Below are positions 10,994 through 22,252 of a DNA stretch of 64,000 nucleotides, piece by piece. The position numbers and the translations under genes were made by a program. Position 1 is the stretch's first letter. Every line of letters begins with the position of its first letter. The notes beneath the pieces were generated by a model. It worked only from the letters and a program-made list of their open reading frames with translations, was not told the DNA's origin and searched no databases. Source of the DNA: Rhizoctonia solani (lineage: Eukaryota > Basidiomycota > Agaricomycetes > Cantharellales > Ceratobasidiaceae); NCBI RefSeq assembly GCF_016906535.1, contig NC_057374.1, positions 310,001-374,000 of the forward strand, in the 5' to 3' direction.

Positions 10994-12519
10994 TTGCAAA
11001 AGGACGTAAATCGAATTCCGTCGTCCGGTGGATTGACGTATTACCAGCAGGACCATACGCCACTACGAGCGGACAAGGTCACTCAGGCACTTCATCTGCA
11101 AATTACATATACTGATTTACATGTAGAGGTATCCATAGAGCATCCCGTCGAAGCTGAATCTGAGCCTCCTGGCTCGTGGAGCGGAGGAGTCACCGTTGAT
11201 ATCTCCCCGCCATCAGAGCTTCCAAGACTCCAATCCAACCCCAGATCTCTACATCCACAGCTGAATAGGCCCGAGGCATCCTGGATGAACACTCCTCGTT
11301 CACAGACTCCTTCAAATGCTCTTCACCGGACATTGATCCGCCCTCAATCCCCTGCTCGTTCTGGAACACCACCTGCTCGGTCCCGAACACCTATATTGCA
11401 AGTGCCGTCTGGTAGGCAGAGGCCAACTAATATCTTGGTTCCATCACGGAGCCCGAATCTGAGTACAGTAACTGCGTACAATCCGGCTGATACTCTCCGC
11501 CATCTTGATCTGTCCACTCCGATATCTCAAGGTCGTCGAAATGCACACGTTCATAGTAGCTCGGGAATGTCATTTGTTTCTGGCTCCGCGAGTCGGGGCT
11601 CCCTAAATTCGTACGGGGAAAGTGTTCATGCGCCTATCACTAGGTGTCCTCGAGGGCTTTTGATCATCGGGAGTAGTCATCGAGAGCCACATGCTTATAT
11701 GACGGACCTTGCGCCCCTGATGAGTACCCATAATGATCGTAATCGACTTCGAACGGCATTCCAGAGTCGCAGATATTCGGTCGAAACTATGGTCGAACAC
11801 GAAGGCAACAAGGGCGCGATACTAAGGAGGGTTGGGAACTTTTTGGCCAGTGCCGAGGCAGGTGACATTCGCATGATTGTGTTTACGGGCCACGGGACCA
11901 AAATAGGAGAAGATCGACAATTTGCAATCATCCCATCACAGTGCGCTTCAGACAATGACACCATTTCTTCGGCAGAATGGCAAAGTACCATACTTGAGAG
12001 CGCAGGGGCAGGTGTCGTTGTTGTTTCTGTCTTTGCGGCTTGTATGTCAGGTGGGATGATATCAGGGCAGGCAGTGAAGCTTACGAACTTCGAACGTATC
12101 ATTGACAGCCAGTCCTCAACCCCAACTTTACCGAGCGGTCCTATCCAGATAATTCTCAGCTCGAGTGGGGATAATCAATCATCTTTCGAGTACAGAACTC
12201 CACCCCACACTCCATCTGACTGGCACGATTACTTTTTATGGGCTTTGGCAGAGACTGCACGAAGACCAGAAGTTGACAGTTGGGAATCATTCCTAACAAC
12301 ACTACAAGCTACCTTTACCTATGTACGAGCGGTCGGTCTCCGGAGCTCGAGTTATGAGTATCCTAGGGACCTCGATTGGCTGCTTCAACATCCACAAACA
12401 CCCCGCATATACGTATCATCACAGGTGCCTGTAAGTATCTCACAGAGTCTTTTGATTCATTCTCACCCTCTTCGTCATTATAGGATTTTAACCAATTCAT
12501 GCCTCCTCAGGGCTACTGA
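10994..12519 (+). CDS. caspase-like (C14-like/CHAT-like) protein, copy 1
   Basis: A 479-codon exon (10994-12430) plus a short last exon (12484-12519), joined across a 53-nt GTAAGT...TATAG intron and ending DFNQFMPPQGY. The first 215 residues or so are Ser/Pro/Thr-rich and look disordered. A globular domain follows: strand LLIIGSSH, strand-helix region around FQSRRYSVETMVEHEG, then MIVFTGHGT, which carries the likely catalytic His. VVVVSVFAACMSGG carries the likely catalytic Cys. This His-Gly plus Cys-Ser-Gly arrangement is that of the caspase/metacaspase clan, but the usual metacaspase DSCHSG is absent, so it is a divergent relative. A paralogue follows at 13.4 kb. Its role, possibly cell death or incompatibility, is inference. 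Confidence 0.7.
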
Positions 12520-13365
12520 TGCTTGGATTGCGCATATCACTTTGAATGTAATCGTATATTGGAATGCCCTTCTGGCGATTGTGTTGTACATACGAATGTA
12601 GAACTTTGAAGTTAAGGGCTCACGTGATTTTTCTTCTTTTTCACTTGTTCACGACCTTTGCGAATTGCTGCGTGTTCAATTTATTCTTCAAATCGCTGGC
12701 CGACCCCGCTTTACCTCTGAGGTTACATGAATCACTTGAAATTGATACTTTATGGTTTCCTGGCTATCTCGCATGTCAAGCCGCCCATTCATTATCAAAG
12801 AACACCTGACGGCTGTGGGATTACTTATTCGCCAATGCACTACACAGCTCTTGACTTTGCTTGATTAAAATAGTCGCAATTACTTTGCGTTAAACGTTGG
12901 CCATGCCCGCAGCTTTGAATAAACAATGGTGAACATCCACGTAATTATCCTAATTTCTGCCATTATCAGTCGAATGGCTTGTACGATATAGGCTGGACAG
13001 CTATTCCACTGTGGTCACGATGCGCTCACAATATCCTCGCTCACAACGCATTGATAGGAATATTAGTTCAAACTCAGCGTCTGGGACCTCTCATCGTGGC
13101 AGTCGGCGAACTTTCCGAAGAAAAAGCAGTCGATCTTTAGAAACCGTGGCATTTGGGAAAGCTTTTCCGTGGGATTGTTTACGTCATTACGCCTAGAATC
13201 AGCCGGCCGCAACCCACGTTGTGCATGTCAGGCATTAGGCGCCTGGATTTGGATTACTTATACCCTACTACCGGCGATTCGTTCGGGCAAATAGTCTAGG
13301 GGCAAACTCGCCTCAGCGTTCGCCTGCACTTTTTGTTTGTACTTCACACATAAGTAATCCACTAC
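12520..13365 (+). other. spacer between the two caspase-like genes
   Basis: No complete gene. A 59-codon frame at 13020-13196 (basic, Arg/Ser-rich, starting MRSQYPRSQ) resembles the disordered N-terminal style of the caspase-like proteins. It could be an upstream exon of copy 2, but I found no convincing junction. Confidence 0.3.
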
Positions 13366-15651
13366 ATGAGGAAGATCAATCGTCGTGCGACGGTTTCAAC
13401 AGAGGTTGGAATCGATGACAACTGGGTTGAGCTGAATGTACCTGAACTCGCCCTCCCCACGTCTGCACCAGCGATCGAGGCATCTGCAAACGGTCGGGCT
13501 AGCGCACATTTGGGACGATTTGGGGCTGCCTTGTCGAATGTGGTTCCCCTTAGGATCCCCCAGGTTGGCTCGTTGCACGCTCAAACGGCGAGGCACACCA
13601 CGAGGACTAGCTCTACCTCCAACGGCTCCAACAACCGGAGAGTTTGGCACGGGGAACGGAAAGAATCGACTAAAACGCTGAGCGCTGGTAAGCTTCTATC
13701 GAAGATATTACGGTATAATCTAATGCGTTATGATTATGCAATTGCAGTAGCTTCCAATATTGTGACGGCCTTTATTCTTACACCTAATCCTGGCCCACAG
13801 CGACAGACGAGGAGTAACTGGTTTAATATTCTGCCCGAGGAGCCCAGTGAACCTGTCGAAGAGCCTGATGAATATGCCGGAGGCAGCGAAGGAAGCTTTC
13901 TTTCGGACGGCGACAGAACTGCGATCGACAGCGAAATGTCCCTAAGCTTTGGCTGTGGTGAGTACCTACGTGTAATCCATTGTTAGCTTACTATATTCTG
14001 AGCTCTCGTTTTGGACAGTAAGTAGTGGTACTCTCGATACCGAAATTACCTCAACCTCTCCCACTTATCGTCGACCCGGGGCCCTATCGCCTATCCAAAT
14101 CCCTAGTAGTGCTTCGTGTGGTAGCCAGCGAGCTTCGAGCCTCCCATTACCCAACGAATGTATTCAATCCTATATCCCAGAACCAAGTCAAGTTATAATG
14201 ATCGAATCAAGAAACCCTCTATTTGAATCCCCCGCACCATTCACGTTTACATCCACATCCACACCTACTACCACCAGCTTCGGCATTCAACAGCAACAGC
14301 CTAGTACAAGTATGACCTCGGCTCGCTCTATTTTGGAGGGTCTTACTAGGCTTTTTGAGGCGGTCGATCGCCAAAGTAGTATCGGCTCTATCCCTTCTCA
14401 CCCAAACGCTCGAAACTATCCATACTTTTCGGATTTCCCTACTCCAGTTGATGATCGTGAGTGGGATATATGCAACCTAACTCCCGCTACCGCCGTATCT
14501 TCATGGTACACCGCCGACTCACGTGAGCGCAAGCTCCTCATAATCGGGAGTGGATATGATTCAGAGAATTTCCGACGAGCCACGGCCGAGACAAACGCAA
14601 CTCTAGCCACCTTGAGCCCACTTCGTGGTGTCTCACACGACGTCAAGTCCCTAACCTCAGTTTTCAACAAACGTTCGTTCATAGTTGAAAAGCTAGTAGG
14701 GGATTCGTTTAACGCCCAAGATGTACTCGATAAGGTGAAGGAGTTTTTGAGCGATGCGATCGAAGGCGACGTTCGTGCGATCGTGTTCACAGGCCACGCA
14801 ACATGCACCCAAGCGGACGGAAAAGTTGCTATTGTTCCGCCTTCCGGATGTCATAGGACATCGAATCCGGACGAAGGACTTATTAGCGCTGACGCATGGA
14901 GGGAGGCCGTCAACCAAAGCACGCAGCCAGGCGTGATCGTGTTGTCGATCTTTGCGAGTTGTTTGTCCGGTGGCATAATGGACCAGCCTATTAATATACG
15001 GGACCTTAATGGTCCGGTAACGACCGAGGCGGCTCTCCCTAGCTCTCAACTCTCTTCACCGGCTCCAATATTCATCACTTTCGCATCAAGTCAATTTAAT
15101 CAAAACACCTACGAATCTATAGTTGGCCCCCCGAAGGACCTGAAGGACTTGAAGGACTCGAAAGAATGGATAGACCAGTATAGATATGGCGACCATTTCC
15201 TCAGAGCGTTCACTCTTGCTGCCCGTGATCCTCGTGCTGTCGATTGGGAAAGGTTCATTCGAGTTCTTGAAGATAAGCTTTCCAAGTTGCGGAATATTGG
15301 TGCATATTGCGCAGAAAATGATCCAGACGTTCGGAATTTTAATTGGCTGGAAGATCATCCACAAGTACCAGTGTATGGCTCATCAAAAATAAACATACCG
15401 GTATGAACATACCACAGTTTTGTGCATGTAGAAATGCGATTTTAACGCCAAAATTACTACAGGCTCTTGAAGATGTCCTACCTTGGGAGATTTCGTTGTT
15501 CAAACGCGAGTCGCCCACGCCAGGACTCTCAAGATCAATCAACGTTGCTGAGGAATTTCTTGCGCATGTTTCCCTTTGTGGTGAGACTCCCGAGATTACG
15601 CACTACACGTTGCCGACGCCCAGTAATGTGGTTCCTCCAGTGATTCTATGA
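13366..15651 (+). CDS. caspase-like (C14-like/CHAT-like) protein, copy 2
   Basis: Three exons (13366-13957, 14019-15400, 15463-15651) join in frame: GTGAGT...GGACAG, then GTATGA...TACAG. The N-terminal 380 residues or so are disordered, with one hydrophobic stretch (YAIAVASNIVTAFIL). The globular domain repeats the layout of copy 1: KLLIIGSGYD, SLTSVFNKRSFIVEKLVGD, IVFTGHATC, and IVLSIFASCLSGG. The Gly after the catalytic His in copy 1 (GHGT) is Ala here (GHAT), while the Cys region is kept. An additional C-terminal exon (ALEDVLPWEISLFKRE) has no equivalent length in copy 1. Same strand and 850 bp apart, so a tandem duplication. Start codon uncertain because of the disordered 5' region. Confidence 0.7.
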
Positions 15652-15824
15652 GAGGCTATAGCCTCGGTCCTATCAGTGTAATGGGTCTGTGCATGCATTC
15701 GGTTGGGTTTTATGTAGCGATTCTCAAGCTTCGATTTAAGTAATTAGTTCAATTATACCCTCTCCCCTGTTCTTGTAAAAATACAGTCATAGCTATCACC
15801 GACAAATGTGTCTTGGCTCATAAC

Positions 15825-16282
15825 CTAGTGATTCAATTCCTGCTGGGCTTGACCCTTATCGTGTTGCAAGTTGCTAAAATAAAATGGTAAGAGGCCAAAT
15901 TGAAACTCACTAAATGAGTCCGAACTTACCCCTGAGCCTGCTGCTGCTTGTCACCGGTGATGGCGCCGACGACGGCATCCTTCTTGCCTTCAATGCGATC
16001 CATCGTTCCCTCGGCGTAGCCCTTGGCCTTTGCAGCCTGGATCTCGGCTTCGCCTATGAAATGGTAAGAAAAAGCCAGCTGATTTGACCCAGGGTCCGGA
16101 CTAACCTGCAGCGTGCTCTTCTTTGCCACTCTGCTGCCAGGAGGTTGCCCCAGTGACGTTGCCGATGGCTTCAACGACGGTACCCTATGGCGGTGTGAGA
16201 CTGCGATCGCATGTAGATGTATATTCCTACAGACCTTGACAGAGTGGTACTGGCCGGTGGTCTTGTTGGGCTCGGTAGACAT
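15825..16282 (-). CDS. CsbD-like stress-response protein
   Basis: Four exons (16235-16282, 16106-16184, 15930-16053, 15825-15873) join in frame to 99 residues, starting MSTEPNKTTGQYHSVKG and ending GNLQHDKGQAQQELNH. The glycine-spaced, Lys/Glu/Gln-rich helical pattern (GNVTGATSWQQSGKEEHAAG, then GYAEGTMDRIEGKKDAVVG) is that of the CsbD family, small hydrophilic proteins first known as bacterial general-stress proteins and common in basidiomycetes. The precise molecular role is unknown. Two CACGTG boxes lie upstream (16494-16499 and, inside GTCACGTGAC, 16681-16686), which could link it to stress control. A reading that ignores the last intron would stop at 15926; the 4-exon model restores the usual family ending. 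Confidence 0.8.
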
Positions 16283-17821
16283 GGTAGAGGTGTTTGAGTT
16301 TGTTGAGTAGTAGAAGAAGTAGTGTGAGGTGGTGCTGATGCTGATGCAGAACAATTAGAACCTGGTTTTATAGACGATTGGAGCGCTGAGTGGCGCCTTG
16401 CTCCGTGATTAATCTGAATTGGGCTATAAATTTAGGTTTGAAAATGACGAATGTTCTGGCCCTCAATGACGAAGGTAGTGACGCAAAGGCACTCACGTGA
16501 ATGATCATTTGAGAAATGCGTCATTCTCACATGACCTTTCCTGTCAACCGGCGTAGCGTGTACGCGTCCCGGACCTTAGCTACTCGAGCCCAGGACTCTG
16601 TCGCGTGAAAACTTCCTCGGGAGTGTCATGGTCATTCTGACCCCCCAACCAGATGTCAGGTAAGGTTTAGTCGAGTCGGTCACGTGACTTTTGTGCACTG
16701 TCCTCTGTTCTCCCGTATTGGCACTGTACAGGGCATGTCTTGCTGACAGCAAGTTCTCAACAGACAAATAATATCACCGTGTAACAATAGCCTTCATATG
16801 ATTATGTTTAGATATAGTTGCATTTATACTTTTGAGACCTCTCCAGTGCCGGACTTCATCATTCCTATTCATGGGTGGGCTTTCGGCGTTAAATTTATAT
16901 CCGTGGCACGAGACTCAAGTACTTGGGCGCATAACTAGGTTCGACACACCTCTAAAAGAGCTCTGGGTAATCGATGACACCAAAGAAGTCCATTGCTCCG
17001 GCAGATGTCTCAGAAGTACAGCAAGTCGCCATACTCATCTAAATTAGTTGATTCTTCGACCAGAAGCCCGAGGCAGCACACGATCAAAGGGATCTCCTCG
17101 AAATCTGCGATGGGTTAGCATGATTCGCTCAATCAAAAGTATCTAGTTTCACGAAGCACGGCTACCACAAGAGGCAAGTCGACGAGGTTGATTGGTAATA
17201 TTTCTAATCAGACGTGAGTGGCATATGTTGTGACGCCCAAAGTGACACCCTTCGCGTCACGCTTATATGCGTCGCTCGCAGGTTCAACATGCTCGCTTTT
17301 GGTTCTTTCACCAGAACGGGAAATCCCAAGAAATGTACCCAGCCATCAGCAAGAGTCAGAGATGCCAAGTCCGCACATCTGAGGAGTAAACACAATCATA
17401 GGTGGACCCGTATGGTAAAATAGGGTTATTACAAACACACAGTGCAACGTAGTCCCAAAGTGGCAAGGAAATCAAGCACCGATTGCGCCAGCAGGACCCG
17501 GTCTCGTGTATTCGAGTTCTTCGGCAAGATTAGGAATGCCAAGTTTGATGAACAAAGATCCATATCTGGTCCTCCATGTGAATATTGTGGTCCATGCCAT
17601 GCCATGCAGATACCCACCGCATGTAACCTTCAGCTTCACGAACTCCTTACACATGTAGCGCGGTCGGCATAATAGTGTCTCCTAATGGCGAAACTCAGCT
17701 AAATGCCTGTCCTAAGAACAAAGGTTACTATATAGGCCAGGATTCGACGACGTTGAGTCTCAGCGCAGCCAGTTGCAAGCTATCCAGTCCAATCAACTTA
17801 GATCTTTTCTACTCGTTCACT
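16283..17821. other. intergenic, two CACGTG boxes, no supported gene
   Basis: Contains the CsbD-like gene's upstream region with palindromic GTCACGTGAC at 16679-16688. Short frames at 17204-17672 on both strands show no domain and no splice structure I can defend. Confidence 0.35.
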
Positions 17822-19344
17822 ATGCGCACTACTTTTATCTCCGCTGCTGCGCTTGCAGCTATCCTTCCTACTTCGGCCGCTCCCACCGCAAACGTCCCCA
17901 TCAACAAGCACGCTGATCCGGTCAAGTCCAACTCATGCATTATGTGGGCACTCTTTTTGAGTATTAGACCGGGCTAACTTAACGCGAATGTCATCTAGCA
18001 AACTCAAGGATGGCGTCTCTACTGACGCTCACGTCAACAATCTCATTGCCGCTATCGCTGCTGAAGGCAAGGTTGGGTACAAGTACGGCGCTGCCTTCCA
18101 CGGCTACTCTGCTACGCTTCAAGGCAAAGACCTCGACTTCATCCGCCAGTCGAGCGATATTGAGTACATTGTTGAAGACGGTATCATGACCATTGACTAC
18201 GAGTGTGTAGTTAAACATCAATTTCAGAGTAGCATATGGCTTTCTGACAAGTGGTGTATAGGGAAGGTGATGAGGCCGCTGATTTCGTTGCTCGTGATAT
18301 TCCTGCCGTCGAGGGCCTTGAGAAACGCGCCAATGGTGCTGGCGTCGATGTCTATGGTATTGACGCCGTGAGTAATCACTCGCTCGCACTTACATACTGA
18401 ATCTGAAAATACGGTATGGTATCTACACTACCCATTCTAGCTTTGGTGGACGTGCTCGCTGGGGAGCTACCTTCGGTGGCGTACGTGATCTAAATTCTCA
18501 GGACTTTAGAAAATATCTGACTCCTAAGCCAATTTTAGTACGCTAACCAGGACGGTAATGGCCACGGAACCCGCGAGTAGTTTATCTCCCATAAATGAAC
18601 CCGACCTCAAAAGTATATCTTGCAGACACTGCCGGAACTGCCGTCGGTGCTTCTTATGGCGTTGCTACCTCGGCGAATATCATTGCTGTCAAGGGTGAGA
18701 TAAGCCACCCCCGAAACCTATTTCATTACCTTACTTTATCTCTAGTTTTGTCCGACTCTGGCCTGGGACTAACTCAGATGTCATCGCCGGAATTAACTGG
18801 GCTGCTACCCAAGCCCGCTCCAGTGGCTGGCCCTCGATCGCTAACTTGTCCCTCGGAGATGGTGCTAGTACTGCAGTCGACTCGGCCGTTACCGACACTA
18901 TTTCTGGCGGGCTCCACTTCGCCATCGCCGCTGGAAACAGCAACGTCGATGCCGGAAGTACCTCACCTGCCCGTGTTGCGGCTGCCAATACAGTAGTAGG
19001 TGCGGTTGACTCCAGCAACCGCAAGGCTTCGTTCTCAAACTATGGCCCCGTCCTCGATGTTTGGGCTCCCGGTGTCAATACTCTCAGCGCATGGATCGGA
19101 GGAACTACCCGCACCGACGCCATCTCCGGTACTTCGATGGCATCGTAAGTGACTGTCTGTATGCATTTAAGGAAGACGACTGACGGTGGTACTTGACGCA
19201 TATAGTCCTCGTGTTGCTGGCTACATCGCTGTCCGCATTGGCAACTCAGGCAGAACTGCTGCTGCTGTCTCTTCCGCACTCGAGGCTGGTGCCCGCGCCG
19301 TCGTCACCGGTGCACCCTCCGGTACCACCAACCTCCTGGCGTAG
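17822..19344 (+). pseudogene. subtilisin-like serine protease (S8, proteinase K type), damaged
   Basis: A secreted endopeptidase with signal peptide (MRTTFISAAALAAILPTSAA), an I9-type propeptide (KLKDGVSTDAHVNNL) and a mature domain after a KR site. Catalytic parts are visible: Asp in VDVYGID, His in GHGTHTAGT, oxyanion/strand region FAIAAGN, Ser in SGTSMAS. Three defects. The intron after GID starts GTGAGT at about 18368, but no AG lies before GIYTTHSSFGGRARW. The intron after GHGT has a GC donor (GCGAGT). After SGLG (about 18765-18768) one base is missing, and the frame shifts before TNSDVIAGINWAA. SMASP is followed by RVAG instead of the usual HVAG. It is either a recent pseudogene or a poor assembly of a live gene. 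Confidence 0.75.
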
Positions 19345-19688
19345 CCTTTCCGAGTGATCAAGAGGCAAAGATGTACACGAGTCGTAAATAAATGGCTGAA
19401 ATCCGTGTTTTAGTTATTTTCCTTAGCCGGCCTAAAATGTGTAGAATCTCGTCATTGAATCAAACTTACTTCTGCTTTTATTTTGGTCTAAACTTAGCTC
19501 CCAAGCTTAAGCGAGGGCGTTGCGAAATGAGCGAGAGCTTTGCGTTAGTCGAATGGATTATTTGTTATGCCAAGTCCAACATGGGGTAGGCATACTTACA
19601 AGAAATACGGGTGGACGACGACCGTTTCGAACGACCAACAGCTTTTTTTTTTTTCAAAAAAAAAGGCTTTGAGTTTCGTAAGTGTATA

Positions 19689-20168
19689 CAGTGTTTTACC
19701 ACGTAACGGGACACCACCACGTGACGAGACACAGCGACACAGTGTATAATGTAACGCATAATTGACACATATATTTACATATACAATCATTCCTCCTCGT
19801 CGCACTCTGAATCTCTCGAGAAGTCCGGCAATCTTAGCTCGGGCTTAGCACATTTTTTCTCTGGCTTGGGTTTGGTGGGTTTTCTCCAGCCAGGTGCACG
19901 TTTCTTCATTCTTTCTCATCGGCATATTCAATACATCATCTCCGAACACATTTAGCATGTCGGCTTGGGGCCATTAAATAGCAATTGTAGTGTACAAAAC
20001 AAGGAGCGGGCCAACAGGCGCAGCCTCTATTTAGTAATGGTATGGTTTTATTTGACCTAAATCCTGGCTGTGTCTCGTCACGTCGTGGTGTTTTTTTTTG
20101 AATACATTTCTATTATTAACTAATAGGAGCTAACACGTTGTGGTGTTCCGTTACGCGGTGAAACACTG
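19689..20168. mobile_element. 480-bp TIR element, Tc1/mariner-type ends, deletion derivative
   Basis: Both ends carry an inverted repeat of the form CAGTGTTTYACCRCGTAAC, starting at 19689 and ending at 20168. Each end is flanked by TA, as expected of Tc1/mariner/pogo target duplications. The left repeat continues as GGACACCACCACGTGACGA; the right copy is split by about 52 bases lying between two copies of an ACACCACRACGTG word, suggesting a local duplication or insertion. Inside, on the minus strand, 19787-19909 reads as 40 codons (MKKRAPGWRKPTKP ... DSECDEEE stop), resembling the charged tail of a DDE transposase. The element is therefore non-autonomous. It lies directly downstream of the amidase reading frame. 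Confidence 0.75.
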
Positions 20169-20177
20169 TATAAGTTG

Positions 20178-22252
20178 TTAATTGATTAACATTACACACT
20201 CCCCCGCCAGTTGCATGGGCATCTCAAGTGTATTCAATTGGCCACATAAAAACCAAGCCATTACGATTATGAAACCTGTTTGACCCAATTGCTTAGCCCT
20301 ATTTATAAGACAATTTAGACAACTCACATGCTGGGCCACTACTTCATCCACAATTCGTAGATCAGCTATCAACTTCTCTTCCTGCCATCGGCGACCAACT
20401 AGCTGTAAGGCAACTGGCGCATTATCATATGTTTCTGGGTCCCATTGGTTTGCGACAAACTCTTCTATAGCGTTTCGCGGATTAGCGTAAGCCGTGTGGT
20501 TCTCTGGCTTCCACTGGCTGGCATCAAACAGCTTTTTTAAAGGGAAAACCGCGGCGGGAAAGTCGAGGAGGTTCCAATATGCCGTATAGCCAAACCATCG
20601 CATCGTCCAATGAGGGGGAGCGAGGGTAGCAGACGCCGGACAGAGAACCGCGTCGACCGGTCTCCTACTCGTGGTTCGCAGCGCAGTCTCATTCCAATAG
20701 GCCAGTGCTCGTGCTCGGAAAATATCCCTTTTTGAATTCATTTCCCATGATTCTGCGAGGGTAGATACGCCATGCTTTTCTGCCTCGACTAAAATCCGAG
20801 CGACACTCGGGATCGGAGGCTCTCCGGACTCGTCCAACACTGAACGAATTTCATTCCCAGCATCGAGCATATAAAGCCTAGACTAACAAAAAAAACCATC
20901 GGCTTCAGAGATATGTTCACTTTGGGAAAACTCACTACAACTTCAATTGCTTGTTCATGGTCCATTGGTTCCCAGTCGATAACCTCGTGCCCTGCATGAA
21001 CGAGTGCATTGCGAGCTCTGTGCAAGGCCTCAACAATCGGTGGATGAGGAGCAACGACTCCATCGTCAATAAATATGCCGATAACTAATTTTCGGCCTTC
21101 TTTCCTTTGAGCGACTGAGTGGTTCCAGGGCATATGTAACGTTTTGAAATCGATGGTCCACGGCTCGTACTCAAGGATTGTTCGGCAGAACAATTCGAGA
21201 TCCCTAACAGAATGCGCCATTGGTCCTAGACAGGATTATTATATAATTGAATGGTTCTGAAGTCTATCATACCTACGACTCCTACCAGGTTTTCCATTCC
21301 CTTGTACCCTGCCATGGAGCCGGGGGAAGGGATCCTGTAAGTAGAAGGCCTCAAACCGTAAAGTCCGCACCATGCTGACGGAACCCTGGCACAGTGTGAT
21401 ATATTAGTATATTCGTTAGGCGAGCAAGATTGGCCTGAACAAACCTCTGGAAATGATTAAACAGTCATTAACCACGCATACAACTCCGGAAAAACCTTAA
21501 CTTACGATAGATCCAAGAATATCTGAGCCTACTCCAAGCAAGCTACCGCGAGCGCCAATCAGTGCCCCTTCACCACCGCTGCTACCGCCGGAAGATAGGC
21601 TACGGTTGTAAGGATTGGTTGTATAACCATAGATGTTGCTCGATGTTTCGAAAACTTTCATCCATCAATATCGGTTTGAATTTCATAAAGGAAAATACGT
21701 ACCAAATAATGATTGAGGATTGGTTGTTTTGACATATATAAGTGCACCTGCTGCACGTAGGATTTGCACAATGGGTGCATCTTCTTGGGCTATCTTCTTT
21801 CCAGCCCAAGCCACATATCCACACGCGGTATCTTCACCCTTGACAGATATGCGGTCCTTGACACTTATCGGTACTCCGTGGAAGGGCCCAATCGTTTTCC
21901 CTGTCTTCGATATGTGGTCGTCAAGTTCACGCGCCTGAGCGAACGCTCGGTCAAACATGATTTCAGTAATACAGTTGGTGAGTTCTTGTGCGACATATGT
22001 TGCCTTGCAGAATGCGGTGATTACTTCGACTGCTGTACATTCTCGAGAGGCCAGGCGTTGCGCCAGATCAGTAACGTCAGTTACAAAGAATGATTTTTCC
22101 CTCTCCGTTAGACGCCCATGTACCAAGGAGGTAATACTTTTTTGCGAGGGAGAAGGAGCAGCACCTTCTAAGCTCCAATCTGCATATGATCTCAACCGAC
22201 TTGCACGGTCGTTGAGTTTTTGAGTGGCAATAGCTTCCCAAGTCATCGACAT
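20178..22252 (-). CDS. amidase (amidase-signature family)
   Basis: Hydrolyses amides; the substrate cannot be told. Exons include 21683-22252 (start MSMTWEAIATQKL), an exon near 21530-21640, one near 21290-21390, one ending near 20935 and 20178-20888. The Ser-cisSer-Lys triad is visible: Lys in PISVKDR, cis-Ser in LSSGGSSGGEGAL, and nucleophile Ser in GSDILGSIRVPSAWCGLYG. Later family parts are GPMAHSVRDLELFCR, VDAVLCPASATLAPPHW and YDNAPVALQLVGRRW. No frame breaks are seen. The natural end is unclear. A GTGAGT donor at 20332-20337 suggests one more exon, but the sequence beyond it is occupied by a TIR element from 20168, so the last exon may have been displaced. Confidence 0.85.

Noticed and set aside
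10994..15651. Canonical metacaspases
   Set aside because: The DSCHSG-type Cys motif and the p10 subunit pattern are not visible, so only a caspase-like call is made.
17204..17672. Short frames on both strands upstream of the subtilisin
   Set aside because: Overlapping frames in opposite directions with no domain and no splice support.
19641..19665. T-run/A-run hairpin as a terminator
   Set aside because: It is a simple A/T tract next to a transposon in a eukaryotic genome; bacterial-type terminators do not apply.
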